Shown piece by piece: positions 35,377 through 45,100 of a stretch of 64,000 nucleotides of DNA. The stretch is from UBA5704 sp036264355 (GTDB lineage Bacteria > Acidobacteriota > Thermoanaerobaculia > Multivoradales > UBA5704). The stretch's first letter is position 1. Each line of letters opens with the position of its first letter. The stretch is taken from positions 4,597 to 68,596 of the forward strand of contig DATARD010000023.1 in assembly GCA_036264355.1 (NCBI GenBank), given 5' to 3'. The notes below the pieces were generated by a model, which saw nothing but the letters and a program-made list of their open reading frames with translations, made no database searches and was not told the DNA's origin. A program made the position numbers and the translations under genes.

Positions 35377-37011
35377 TCAGACGAACGTCGCGTCCCCCGC
35401 GACCTCGGCCGGTATTCTACCGCCTCCCGTGCCGGGCAGGGTCAGAATGAAATTCGTGCCGACCTCTTCCTTCGAGTCGACGCGGATCTTGCCGCCGTGG
35501 CGCTCGATCACGCGGCGGACGAGCGCGAGACCGATCCCCTCGCCGGGAGCCACGTCGCCGTGCAGGCGCTGGAAGGCGACGAACAGCTTCTCGCGGTAGG
35601 GCTCCGGGATGCCCAGGCCGTTGTCCCGCACCCAGTAGGTTACCGCGGAGCCCGGGCCGCTCTCGCCGCCGATCTCGATGCGGCCGGGGCGGGCAGGGTC
35701 GAGATAGTTGACCGCGTTGCTCAGCAGGTTGCCGAACACCTGCTCCAACGCGGTGGGATCGCCCCAGCAGGGCGGCAGATCGCCGGCGGTGACCCGGGCG
35801 TTTTTCTGCTCCAGGCTGCTGCGCATCGCATCGACGACGCGGTGGACGACGAGGGTCATGTCGACCTGCTGCCACCGGTACTCCACCCGGCCGGCGCGCG
35901 ACAGCCGCAGCAGGGCGTCGATGATGTTGCCCGAGCGCAGCACCGCGGTCTGGATGTAGCGCACCGACTCCATCATGTCGCGGTCGACTCCGTCCAAGCG
36001 GCGGCGGAGGTCCGCGGGCAGGGCCGCCCGGTCGAGAGCGTGCCGCAGCTCAGCGCACGAGTGCTCGAGCTCGCGGCTGAATCCCTGCAGATTGACCAGG
36101 GGAGAGCGCAGGTCGTGGGACACGCTGTAGACGAACGTCTCCACCTCGCGGGTCTTGTACTGCAAGTCCTCGTTGGTGTGCGCCAGCTCCGCGGCGCGGC
36201 GTTCGAGCTCCGTCTTGTAGCGCTGCTCCGTGGCCGCGGCCGCGAGCAGGCGTTCCGCCGTCCGGTGAACCGTCGCGTCGAGCTCCGCGATCTCGTCCTC
36301 TCCTTCCTGGGGAGGAGTGAGCGCCTCATTTCCGGCCAAACGGCGGGCATTGGCGGTGACGATCTCCAGCCGCGAGCTGATGCCGCGGGCGAACGCCCAG
36401 GCCAGGAGACAGGCGGTCACCGCCGCGCCCACCGCCGCGCCCAGGAGAAGCCAGACACGGGCGCGGCGGTTCCGTTCAAGGCGGGCCAGGCGCTCCTGGT
36501 CGAGCCGCTGCTCCTCGCTCAGAATCTCGCCCAGCTTCTGCTGCGCCGCCGCCAGCAACCGCTCACCGCGCAGCTCCCGGACGCGCTCCGCCGCCTCGCT
36601 CGTCCGGCCGGAGCGGACCAACGCCTCCACGCCGGCGATCCAGCTCTCCAGCTCGACGGTGGTCGCTTGGAGCGCGCCGACCCGCTCCTCCTGCGGCGGG
36701 TTGTCGCTGACCAGGCGGCGGAGCTCGCCGATCCCGGCCGCTGCTTTGCCCTGGTCCGGGTCCGGCGCGAAGACGGGGCTGCCGGTGATCACCAGCCCGC
36801 GCACCCGGTCGCTCTCCTGCACCAGCCGCCGCAGCGCGGTCTCGGCCTGGCTGATCACCACGCGCGTGTGCAACGCCCAACGCTCGGCCGCCGCATTCTC
36901 CCGCTCGATCCACAGCAGGATCCCCAGGAAGATCACCTGGAAGAGGACGGGGGCCGCGATCAGCAGGAGACCTTTGCGGAAGATGGTTTTCACAGTGCGG
37001 GAGCCTATCAT
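35377..37011 (-). CDS. Membrane sensor histidine kinase (CHASE3-like, HAMP, HisKA, HATPase)
   Basis: A 544-aa sensor. Membrane helix at about 13-33 (GLLLIAAPVLFQVIFLGILL); periplasmic helical domain at about 40-180 of the CHASE3 type; second helix at about 186-207 (VWLLLGAAVGAAVTACLLAW); HAMP at about 208-260; a coiled coil; HisKA with His near 303 (VYSVSHDLRSPLVNLQGF); HATPase with N box EQVFGNLLSNAVNY, G1 DNGLGIPE and G2 GEGIGLALVRR. First gene of a kinase, receiver, hybrid-kinase operon. The start at 37011 lacks a strong ribosome site; a GTG six codons later is an alternative. The signal is unknown. Confidence 0.92.
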   Translation of the reverse strand: MIGSRTVKTIFRKGLLLIAAPVLFQVIFLGILLWIERENAAAERWALHTRVVISQAETALRRLVQESDRVRGLVITGSPVFAPDPDQGKAAAGIGELRRLVSDNPPQEERVGALQATTVELESWIAGVEALVRSGRTSEAAERVRELRGERLLAAAQQKLGEILSEEQRLDQERLARLERNRRARVWLLLGAAVGAAVTACLLAWAFARGISSRLEIVTANARRLAGNEALTPPQEGEDEIAELDATVHRTAERLLAAAATEQRYKTELERRAAELAHTNEDLQYKTREVETFVYSVSHDLRSPLVNLQGFSRELEHSCAELRHALDRAALPADLRRRLDGVDRDMMESVRYIQTAVLRSGNIIDALLRLSRAGRVEYRWQQVDMTLVVHRVVDAMRSSLEQKNARVTAGDLPPCWGDPTALEQVFGNLLSNAVNYLDPARPGRIEIGGESGPGSAVTYWVRDNGLGIPEPYREKLFVAFQRLHGDVAPGEGIGLALVRRVIERHGGKIRVDSKEEVGTNFILTLPGTGGGRIPAEVAGDATFV

Positions 37012-37067
37012 CCGCTATCATCCGGATACCGCTTGCAGCTTCGGCGCAATCTCATTACCATCGGTGC

Positions 37068-38930
37068 ATGCACGCATCTTCCGCGATCTCCCGTCTCCTG
37101 CTCTCCTCCGCGATTTCTGCTGTTTTCACTGCTGGCGTGGCCCATGGAGCGGACTGGCCGCAGTTCAATCTCGACGCGCGGCACAGCGGCGCGAGCGCGC
37201 AAGAGACGGCGCTCCACGCCGGCAACGTGACGACCCTGCACATGGTCTACAGCGTGGCGCTCCCCGCCATCGCCGACGGCGCGCCGGCTTTCCTGGCCGG
37301 GGTGTCGACCGCGGGCGGGGTGAAGGACCTCCTCTTTTTGACCACCAAGGACGGCCGCATCCTGGCGGTCGACGCCGCGACCGGAACGATCGTGTGGTCG
37401 AAACAGCCGGCGACCACGCCGCGCTACACCACCTCGATGCCGGCGATCGATCCGAGCCGCCTCTACGTCTACTCCTATGCGCTCGACGGCAAGGTGCACA
37501 AATATCAGGTCGGGGACGGCACCGAGATCACCACCGGCGGCTGGCCGGAGGTGACGACGCTCAAGCCGGACGTGGAGAAGTCGTCTCCCGGGCTGACCGT
37601 GGCGACCGTCGCCGGCGGCACCCAATATCTCTATGTCGGCAATGGCGGTTATCCCGGCGACGCCGGTGACTATCAGGGGCACATCACGGCGATCAACCTC
37701 GCGACCGGCGCGCAGAAGGTGTTCAACGCCGCCTGCAGCGACCAGACGGTCCACTTCGTCGAGGGCGGGAGCCCCGACTGCGTCGGGCACGTGCAGACCG
37801 CCATCTGGGCGCGCTCCGGCGTGGTCTACGACTCCGACAACGAAAAGCTGTTCATGGCGACCGGCAACGGCGACTACGACGGCAACACGGTGGGTGGCCA
37901 TGAATGGGGAGACAGTGTCTTCGCCCTCCACACCGACGGCACCGGGAGCGGCGGCGTGCCGGTGGACACCTATACGCCGACGGAGTTCCAGACTCTCCAG
38001 AACACCGACGCCGACCTCGGGAGCACCGCCCCCGCCATCCTGCCAACGCCGCCCGGCAGCCGGTTCGCCCATCTCGGCGTGCAGAGCGGCAAGGACGCGA
38101 AGATCCGGCTGCTCAACCTCGACGACCTGAGCGGCCTCGGCGGCCCGGGGCATCTCGGCGGCGAGATCCAGAAGATCTCCGTGCCGCAGGGAAGCGTGGT
38201 GCTGACCGCGCCGGCGGTCTGGACCGATCCGGTCGACGGCACCACCTGGACCTTCATCGGCAACGGCGCCGGGCTCTCGGCGTTCCAGGTGGCGGTGGAC
38301 GGCTCCGGCAACCCGACGCTCACCACCAAGTGGACCATCTCCGGCAGCGGCAGCTCGCCGCTCCTCGCCAACGGCACCCTCTACTGGGCGACCAGCAACA
38401 AAATGCGGGCGATCAATCCGCGCACCGGCGCCCTATTGTGGAGCGACGCCACCTTCGGCGGCGTCCACTGGGAGAGCCCGATCGTCATCCAGGGCCGGCT
38501 CTACGCCACCGACGAGGGCGGCAAGCTGTGGGCCTGGGCGCCGGCCGCGGCGCCGCCGCTCGATTACTACACCGTCACCCCGTGCCGCGCCATCGACACC
38601 CGCCAGGCGGCGGGCCCAGCCGGCGGACCGTCCCTCGCCGGCGGCGCCAAGCGCGGGTTCGTGATCGCCGGCCAGTGCGGCGTTCCAGCCGATGCGCTGG
38701 CGGTCGCCGCCAATGTCACCGTCGTCGCGCCGGCCGGCCCGGGCGACCTGCGGATCGGCCCCTCCGGCTTCGCGGCGCAAACCGCGGCGATCAACTTCGC
38801 CGCCGGGCAGACGCGCGCCAACAACGCCATCATCGCCCTCACCGGAGATCCCCTCGGCAGCCTCGCCGTGCAGGCCGACCTCTCCGGCACGGTCGATCTG
38901 GTCTTCGACGTCGTCGGCTATTTCAAGTAA
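37068..38930 (+). CDS. Secreted PQQ-type beta-propeller protein with C-terminal TPCR-DTR domain
   Basis: A 620-aa exported protein. Signal peptide 1-27 (ending TAGVAHGADWPQF). Residues 28-490 form propeller blades with the PQQ-repeat pattern (KDGRILAVDAATGTIVWS, YQGHITAINLATGAQKVF, SNKMRAINPRTGALLWSDA, YATDEGGKLWAWAPA), the fold of quinoprotein dehydrogenases and BamB-like scaffolds. I see no clear PQQ-ligand set, so binding or structural use is as likely as catalysis. Residues 495-620 are a separate beta domain starting YYTVTPCRAIDTRQ and ending DLVFDVVGYF, a module seen at the end of many secreted proteins of environmental bacteria, probably for surface attachment. It is divergent from the sensor kinase across 56 bp. 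Confidence 0.87.
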   Translation: MHASSAISRLLLSSAISAVFTAGVAHGADWPQFNLDARHSGASAQETALHAGNVTTLHMVYSVALPAIADGAPAFLAGVSTAGGVKDLLFLTTKDGRILAVDAATGTIVWSKQPATTPRYTTSMPAIDPSRLYVYSYALDGKVHKYQVGDGTEITTGGWPEVTTLKPDVEKSSPGLTVATVAGGTQYLYVGNGGYPGDAGDYQGHITAINLATGAQKVFNAACSDQTVHFVEGGSPDCVGHVQTAIWARSGVVYDSDNEKLFMATGNGDYDGNTVGGHEWGDSVFALHTDGTGSGGVPVDTYTPTEFQTLQNTDADLGSTAPAILPTPPGSRFAHLGVQSGKDAKIRLLNLDDLSGLGGPGHLGGEIQKISVPQGSVVLTAPAVWTDPVDGTTWTFIGNGAGLSAFQVAVDGSGNPTLTTKWTISGSGSSPLLANGTLYWATSNKMRAINPRTGALLWSDATFGGVHWESPIVIQGRLYATDEGGKLWAWAPAAAPPLDYYTVTPCRAIDTRQAAGPAGGPSLAGGAKRGFVIAGQCGVPADALAVAANVTVVAPAGPGDLRIGPSGFAAQTAAINFAAGQTRANNAIIALTGDPLGSLAVQADLSGTVDLVFDVVGYFK

Positions 38931-38968
38931 GCCTTGTCTGGAACGCCCCTTGCAGAGCGCTCGGGGCG

Positions 38969-39877
38969 ATGCGAATCATTGTCCTGATGAATCAAGCGGC
39001 GGGAACCGCCAGCAAAGAAGAAATTTCGGCCGCAACCGTCGAAGCGGCGTTCCGTGCCGCCGGAGTCGACGCGACCGTGGAGCAGGTGGACGGGAAGGCG
39101 ATGGCGGCGCGGGCGCGGGCTGTGCTCGACGACGGCTTCGACGCCATCGTTGCCGCCGGCGGCGACGGCACCGTCAGTTGCGTCGCTGGCGTCGTGGCGG
39201 GAACGCAAATGCCGCTCGGCGTCCTGCCGCTCGGAACGTTGAACCATTTCGCCAAGGACATCGGCATTCCCGCCGACCTCGAAGCCGCGGCGCAGACCAT
39301 CGCCGCCGGCCATGTCCGCGCGCTCGACCTCGGCGAGGTGAACGGCGAAACCTTCATCAACACCTCGTCGCTCGGCTTCTACCCGCCGATGGTGCAGGAG
39401 AGGGACCGCCAGCGCAAGCGCCTCGGGCGCGGCAAGTGGACAGCGGCCCTCTCGGCGCTGTTCAAGGTGCTGCCCAAAGTGCATGCCCTCCGCCTCGCGA
39501 TCACCGTCGACGGGCAGACCCTGCACCGCACGACGCGGCTCGTTTTCGTCGGCAACAACGAATACAAGATGAGCGTCTTCACCCAGGGGGAGCGCAAAGG
39601 GCTCGACAGCGGTTTTCTCTACCTCTACATGGTGAAACGTCCCAGCCGTCTCCTCCTGGTGCGTCTCGCCCTCCGCGCGCTGGTCAGCGACGCCGGCAAC
39701 ACCAAGGATTTCGAGTCGTTCTGCGTTCCCTGCTTCACGATCGAGTACCGGAAGAAGTCGGAACGCAAGATCCTCGTCTTCCTCGACGGCGAGGTGAGAA
39801 GCCTCGCGCCGCCCCTCCGCTACCGGGTGCGTGCGAAGGATCTCCGGGTCCTGGCTCCCGAGCCGGACCCTGCTTGA
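38969..39877 (+). CDS. Diacylglycerol kinase-like lipid kinase
   Basis: A 302-aa cytoplasmic or peripheral-membrane enzyme of the DAGK/YegS/sphingosine-kinase-like family, which phosphorylates lipid alcohols with a nucleoside triphosphate. The signature GGDGT lies at 64-68 (AIVAAGGDGTVSCVAG) and the second motif LPLGTLNHFAKD at 86-97; NTSSLGFYPPMV and GNNEYKM are the C-domain loops. Length is normal. ATG at 38969, 38 bp after the propeller gene, so possibly the same transcript. The substrate cannot be told from sequence. It lies just before tRNA-Pro and the giant NRPS-PKS gene; no functional link is evident. Confidence 0.9.
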   Translation: MRIIVLMNQAAGTASKEEISAATVEAAFRAAGVDATVEQVDGKAMAARARAVLDDGFDAIVAAGGDGTVSCVAGVVAGTQMPLGVLPLGTLNHFAKDIGIPADLEAAAQTIAAGHVRALDLGEVNGETFINTSSLGFYPPMVQERDRQRKRLGRGKWTAALSALFKVLPKVHALRLAITVDGQTLHRTTRLVFVGNNEYKMSVFTQGERKGLDSGFLYLYMVKRPSRLLLVRLALRALVSDAGNTKDFESFCVPCFTIEYRKKSERKILVFLDGEVRSLAPPLRYRVRAKDLRVLAPEPDPA

Positions 39878-39926
39878 CAGAGGTGCCTGGGACCGGATAC
39901 AAACACCTCCGCCTCGCAGTTCCGGT

Positions 39927-40003
39927 CGGGACGTGGCGCAGTCTGGTAGCGTACCTGAATGGGGTTCAGGGGGTCCCGAGTTCAAATCTCGGCGTCCCGA
40001 CCA
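39927..40003 (+). tRNA. tRNA-Pro (anticodon GGG)
   Basis: A 77-nt cloverleaf with acceptor cgggacg/cgtcccg, anticodon stem cctga/tcagg around the loop atggggt (U33, anticodon GGG), T-loop gttcaaatc, discriminator A and encoded CCA at 40001-40003. It stands alone, 126 bp before the giant NRPS promoter. tRNA 3' ends are common integration sites, but I see no second copy of this end in the window. Confidence 0.95.
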
Positions 40004-40128
40004 ATTAACCATGAATTTTCAAAGAGTTAGCTGAGCAGCCTTCAGCGCTCATCGCAACTGGTAATTTCCTCCGCAGGTCAGGATCGCGAGAAGAGCGGTC
40101 TCCCCCAGGGCTTCGCGTTCCGGCGCAA

Positions 40129-40157
40129 TTGACAAACCGTCTGAACCAGGCTATCTA
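40129..40157 (+). promoter_or_regulatory. Near-consensus sigma-70-type promoter for the giant NRPS-PKS gene
   Basis: TTGACA at 40129-40134, a 17-bp spacer, then TATCTA at 40152-40157. The predicted start near 40164 leaves about 53 nt of leader before the TTG codon at 40217. This is the clearest promoter in the window. Confidence 0.7.
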
Positions 40158-40172
40158 CACGGGCCGCTTGTT

Positions 40173-40191
40173 TTCGGAATGTCTTTCCGAA
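40173..40191. promoter_or_regulatory. Inverted repeat in the leader of the NRPS-PKS gene
   Basis: ttcggaa at 40173-40179 and ttccgaa at 40185-40191, separated by tgtct: perfect 7-bp arms just downstream of the predicted transcription start. It is suitable as a repressor operator or as a leader hairpin 25 nt before the start codon. Confidence 0.5.
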
Positions 40192-40216
40192 GCGCGTATG
40201 CCCGAGGGAGGCTGAC

Positions 40217-42190
40217 TTGAGCGATTTGTGCGAGCCGGTTGGACGGCAGGACCGATTGCAGTCCCTGGCGGCGCTCCTCAGCCGCAGGGCGGAGGAAAGC
40301 CCTGACCGCGGCTACACCTGGCTTGCACAGGGAGAGGAGGCCGCGGATCGTCTCACTTATGCCGGTCTGGATGTCCGTGCCCGCACCATCGCCGCGGCTT
40401 TGGCGGGCGCGGTCCCCCCCGGCGAGCGGGCGCTCCTGCTGTATCCCCCGGGGCTCGAATTCATCGCCGCCTTCTTCGGCTGCTTATACGCCGGGGTGAT
40501 CGCCGTCCCCGCCTACCCGCCACACAGCCGCCGTCCGGACCCGCGGCTCGCGAGCATTGCGACGGACTGCCGGCCACGGGCGGTGTTGACCACCGCCTCC
40601 CTCCTCGCCCGGCGCGAGGCGCTCGCCGTGCAGGTTCCCGCGCTCGCGAACGCGCTCTGGCTCGGCGATTTCGCTCCAGCCGATCGGACCGATCCGACCG
40701 ATCGGACCGAGCCCGAAGACGTCGCGTTCCTTCAATATACCTCCGGCTCGACCGGCTCCCCCAAGGGCGTCATCGTCACCCACGCCAACCTGCTCGACAA
40801 CCTGGAGAAGATCCGAATCGCCTTCGGCCAGACGCCGGAGTCGGTGGTCGTCGGATGGCTGCCGCTCTTCCACGACATGTGGCTGATCGGCAACGTGTTG
40901 CAGCCCTGCTTCGTGGGAGCCGACTGCGTGCTGATGTCCCCGGCGGCGTTCCTCCAGAAGCCCGCGCGGTGGTTGCAGGCGATCCACCGCTTCCGCGGCA
41001 CGACGAGCGGTGGCCCCAACTTCGCCTACGACCTGTGCGCTCGGAGCGTCGGACCCGAGGTGCGGGAAGGGCTCGATTTGTCGTCCTGGAGCGTGGCGTT
41101 CAACGGCGCCGAGCCGGTACGCGCCGAGACGCTGCGGCGCTTCGCGGAGGCGTTCAGCCCCTGCGGTTTCCGCCGCGCTGCGTTCGTCCCCTGCTATGGC
41201 CTGGCCGAGGCGACGCTTCTCGTCACCGCGGCTCGGGGTGCCGCGGACGATTCACCGGTGAGCTGCGGTGCGCTGCCTTCCGGCGGCGAGGTTCTCGTCG
41301 TCGATCCGGAAGCGGGAGCCCCCAGTGCCGGCGAGACGGTGGGGGAGATCTGGGTTTCCGGGCCGAGCGTGGCCGCGGGCTACTGGAACCGGTCCGAGGA
41401 GAGCCGCGAGACGTTCGGCGCGGTGCTCCGGGATGGCCGCGGGCCCCATCTGCGATACCTGCGCACGGGCGATCTCGGCTTCGTGCGCGGCGGCGAGCTG
41501 GTGGTCACCGGCCGGCTCAAGGACCTGATCATCCTGCGCGGGCGGAACCTCTATCCGCAAGACGTGGAGCTGACCGCGGAGCAGGCTCATCCGGCCCTGC
41601 GTGTCGGTGGCGGCGCGGCGTTCTCCATGGAGGAGCAGGGAGAGGAGCGGCTCGTCGTCGTGTGCGAAGTCGGGCGGCACCCCGGAGAGCTTTCGACGAT
41701 CGCCGATGCGATCCGGCGCGCGGTGGCCGAGGAGCATGGCGTGCGAGTGGCCGGTGTGGCGTTGCTGCGTCCGGGGACGATCCCCAAGACTTCCAGCGGC
41801 AAGATCCGCCGCCGCGAGTGCCGCGCCCGGTATCTCGACGGCGGCCTGGAGATCCTCTACCGGAGCAGTGACCAGCCGGCCATCTCCGGGCGGCTGGTCA
41901 CCCGCTTCGACCTGCTCGACCTCGATCCGGCGGAGCGGGCTGCCGCTCTCACCGCCTGGCTTCGCGAAGAGATCGCCCGCCGCGCCGGGGTGGCCGCGGA
42001 GCAGATCGGCCCGGAGACGTTGATCGCCGCCGCGGGTCTCGATTCGCTGGCCCTCTTCGACCTGCAAGGCCGGCTGGAGGCGGATTTCGGGCTGTCTCTG
42101 GCGGGGGCCTTCCTCGCCGATCTGTCGGTCGCCGGGCTGCGCGACCTGCTTCTCGATCAGCTTGCGGTGGTGCCGGAGGAGGGCACCACG
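40217..42190 (+). other. Loading module: fatty acyl-AMP ligase plus ACP
   Basis: Residues 10-560 are an acyl-AMP ligase of the FAAL type: LQYTSGSTGSPKGVIVTHAN near 172, GWLPLFHDMWLIGN, the PCYGLAEATLLV motif and GRLKDLIILRGRNLYPQD. This group activates free fatty acids as adenylates and hands them to an ACP without CoA. The ACP follows at about 580-655 (GLDSLALF serine). The start unit is therefore predicted to be a fatty acid of unknown length. A short gatcgga-type repeat (40680-40710) is translated as DRTDPTDRT in the loop just before the ATP-binding motif. Confidence 0.9.
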
Positions 42191-45100
42191 GACCTGCTGC
42201 CGCTGGTCCGCGGTGAGATCCTGGGGGAGCATCCCCTCTCGCCCGGCCAGGAGGCGCTCTGGTTCCTGGAGCAGTCGCTGGCCGCGGAGGGGGTCTTCCA
42301 TATCGCCGCCGCCGCCCGGCTCGGCAACGCGGTCGACAGTGCCGCCCTGTTGCGCGCCGCGCTCGCGCTGGTGGACCGCCACCCGGCTCTGCGCACCACC
42401 TTCGGCGAAACCGGAGGCGAGCCCCGCCAGCGGGTGCATGTCCACCTGGCGCCGGATCTGGCGGAGGTGGACGCCACGGCCTGGAGCTCCGGAGAGCTGG
42501 ATGATGCTCTGCGGCGCGAGGCACGGCGGCGTTTCGATCTCGGCGGTCTCGGAGAGGGTGAGGAAAGCCGCACCGTTGGACCTCACCCCCCTGGCCCCCC
42601 TCTCCCATCGCCCCCCCAACCGCCGGGAGAGGGGGGAATTCGCACGTCTGATGGCGCAGAGGGCCGGGTGGTGGCGCCCCTCTCCCGGGTGGCGGGAGGG
42701 GATGGGAGAGGGGACGGGGGTGAGGTTCCAACGGTGCGGCTTTCCAGCCCCCCTCTCAGCGGCTCTCCGCTACGCCTGCGGATCTTCCACCGTCCCGGCC
42801 GCGAGCGGATCCTGCTGCTCGTCCTCCATCACCTGGTGGGCGACTTCTGGTCGCTCGCGGTGCTGCTGCGCGATTGGGCGGCCCTCTATGGAGGACAGTC
42901 CGGCGGCCGGCTGCTGCCGGACCTTCCGGCCGCGTATACCGACTTCGTCCGCCAGCAGCGGCGCCTCCTGGCCGGGCCGGCCGGCGAGCGCCTCGAACGC
43001 TTCTGGCTCGACCGCCTGCGCGGCGCGCCTCTCGCGCTCGACCTGCCCACCGACCGGCCGCGCCCGCCGGCCGCCGCCCACGCGGGCGCCCGGCTCGACC
43101 TGCGGCTCGATCCTGGTTTGACCGGCCGGCTGCGCGAGCTGGGCGGGACCCAGAGCGCCACCCTGTTCACCACCCTCCTGGCCGGCTTCCAGATCCTGCT
43201 CGGCCGTTTGACCGGCCAGGACGACCTCCTGCTCGGCGCCCCCACCACCGGCCGGCGCGACCGCGACCTCGACGGCGTCGTGGGGTACTTCGTCAACCCC
43301 GTCGTGCTGCGGTCCGACTTGACCGGTGATCCGCCGTTCGCGGCCTTTCTCGCGCGCACCCGGCAGACCGTCTCCGCAGCTCTGGAGCACCGCGACCTCC
43401 CCTTCGCGCAACTCGCCAGGCTCTTGCAGCCGGTGCGCGATGCGAGCCGGCCGCCGGTCGTGCAGGCCTTCTTCGTGCTGCAGCAGACCGCGGTCACCTC
43501 GACCGGGGCGCGGGAACCGGGTCTGGCCGCCTTCGCAGTGGGGCAGGCTGGAGCACGCCTCGAGATCGACGGGCTCGCCCTCGAATCCATCCGCCTGGAC
43601 CCCGGCACGGCACAGCTCGATCTGACCCTCTTCGCTGCCGCGATCGAGGACGCGGTGGTGCTCTCGTGCGAGCACGACTCCGCGCTGTTCGACCGGGTGA
43701 CGATCGGGCGTTGGCTGGGCCATCTCCAGGTCCTGCTGGAGGCCGCCGCGGCGCATCCGGAGCAGCGGCTCGGTGAGCTGCACTGGCTCGCCGCGGCCGA
43801 GCGGCAACAGCTCCTCCGGGAGTGGAACGACACCGCTCCTTCCGTCCCGCGGGAGGCGGCCTGTCTGCACGAGCTGTTCGCGGCGCAGGCCCGGCGGACT
43901 CCCGACGCGGTCGCGGTGATCGACGGCAGGCGGGAGATCCTCTACCGCGAGCTCGCTGCCGCGGCCGGCCGGCTGGCGGCGCGGCTGCGCGGACGCGGCG
44001 CCGGTCCGGAGGTGGTGGCCGGCGTCTATCTGGAACGCTCGGCGGAGATGGTGGTGGCCCTCCTCGCCATCCTCGAAGCCGGTGCAGCCTGGCTGCCGCT
44101 CGATCCGCGGCTGCCCCGCCGGCGCCTGGAGGGCATGCTCACCGGCGCCCGCGCCGCGCTGGTGGTCAGCAGCGGGAAGCTGGCCGCCGGGCTGCCCTGG
44201 AACGGGCCGGTGGTTCTGATCGAAGAGGAGGCGGTGGAGGAGGGGGGAGCGAGCCGGTGGGGGAGGAGCGATCCCGCGAGCCTCGCCTATGTGCTCTTCA
44301 CCTCCGGCTCGACGGGAGAGCCCAAGGGCGTCGCGGTCACCCATCGCGGCGCCGTCGAGCTGGTGCGCTGGGCGGGCACCGTGTATGCGCCCGCGGAGCT
44401 GGCCGGTGTGCTCGCCGCCACCGCGCTCTCCTTCGATCTCTCGGTCTTCGAGCTGTTCGTGCCGCTCTGCCAGGGCGGCACGGTGATCCTGGCGGAGAAC
44501 GTCCTGGAGCTGCCGGCGCTGCCTGCCGCCGGCCAGGTGACGCTGGTCAACACCGTCCCTTCGGCGATGGCCGAGCTGGTGCACGCGGGGAGCCTCGGGG
44601 CGTCGGTGCGCACGGTGAACCTGGCCGGCGAGCCGTTGCCGCGCGCACTCGCCGACAGGCTCTACGCGACGGGAACGGTCGAGCGCGTTTGGAACCTCTA
44701 TGGCCCTTCGGAAGACACCACCTACTCGACGTATGCGCGGGTGGCCCAGAAGGGCCTGGAGCCTCCGCGCATCGGCCGCCCGGTCACCGCCACGCGGGCT
44801 CACGTGCTGGCGGGCGGGCTCGATCCGGTGCCGGCGGGCATCCCGGGCGAGCTGTACCTGGGCGGCGCGGGTCTGGCGCGCGGATATCTGCACCGGCCCG
44901 GGCTGACCGCGGAACGCTTCCTCCCCGATCCGTTTGCCGAGGAGCCCGGCGCCCGTCTCTACCGCACCGGCGACCGGGTGCGGTGGACGGCGGCGGGCGA
45001 GCTCGAATTCCTCGGCCGCTTCGACCACCAGGTCAAGATCCGCGGCTTCCGCATTGAGCTGGGGGAGATCGAGGCGGCGTTGGTCGCCCTGCCCGGGGTC

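Noticed and set aside
39927..40216. Integration (att) duplication of the tRNA-Pro 3' end marking a genomic island
   Set aside because: I could not find a second copy of the tRNA 3' end in the window, and there is no integrase gene.
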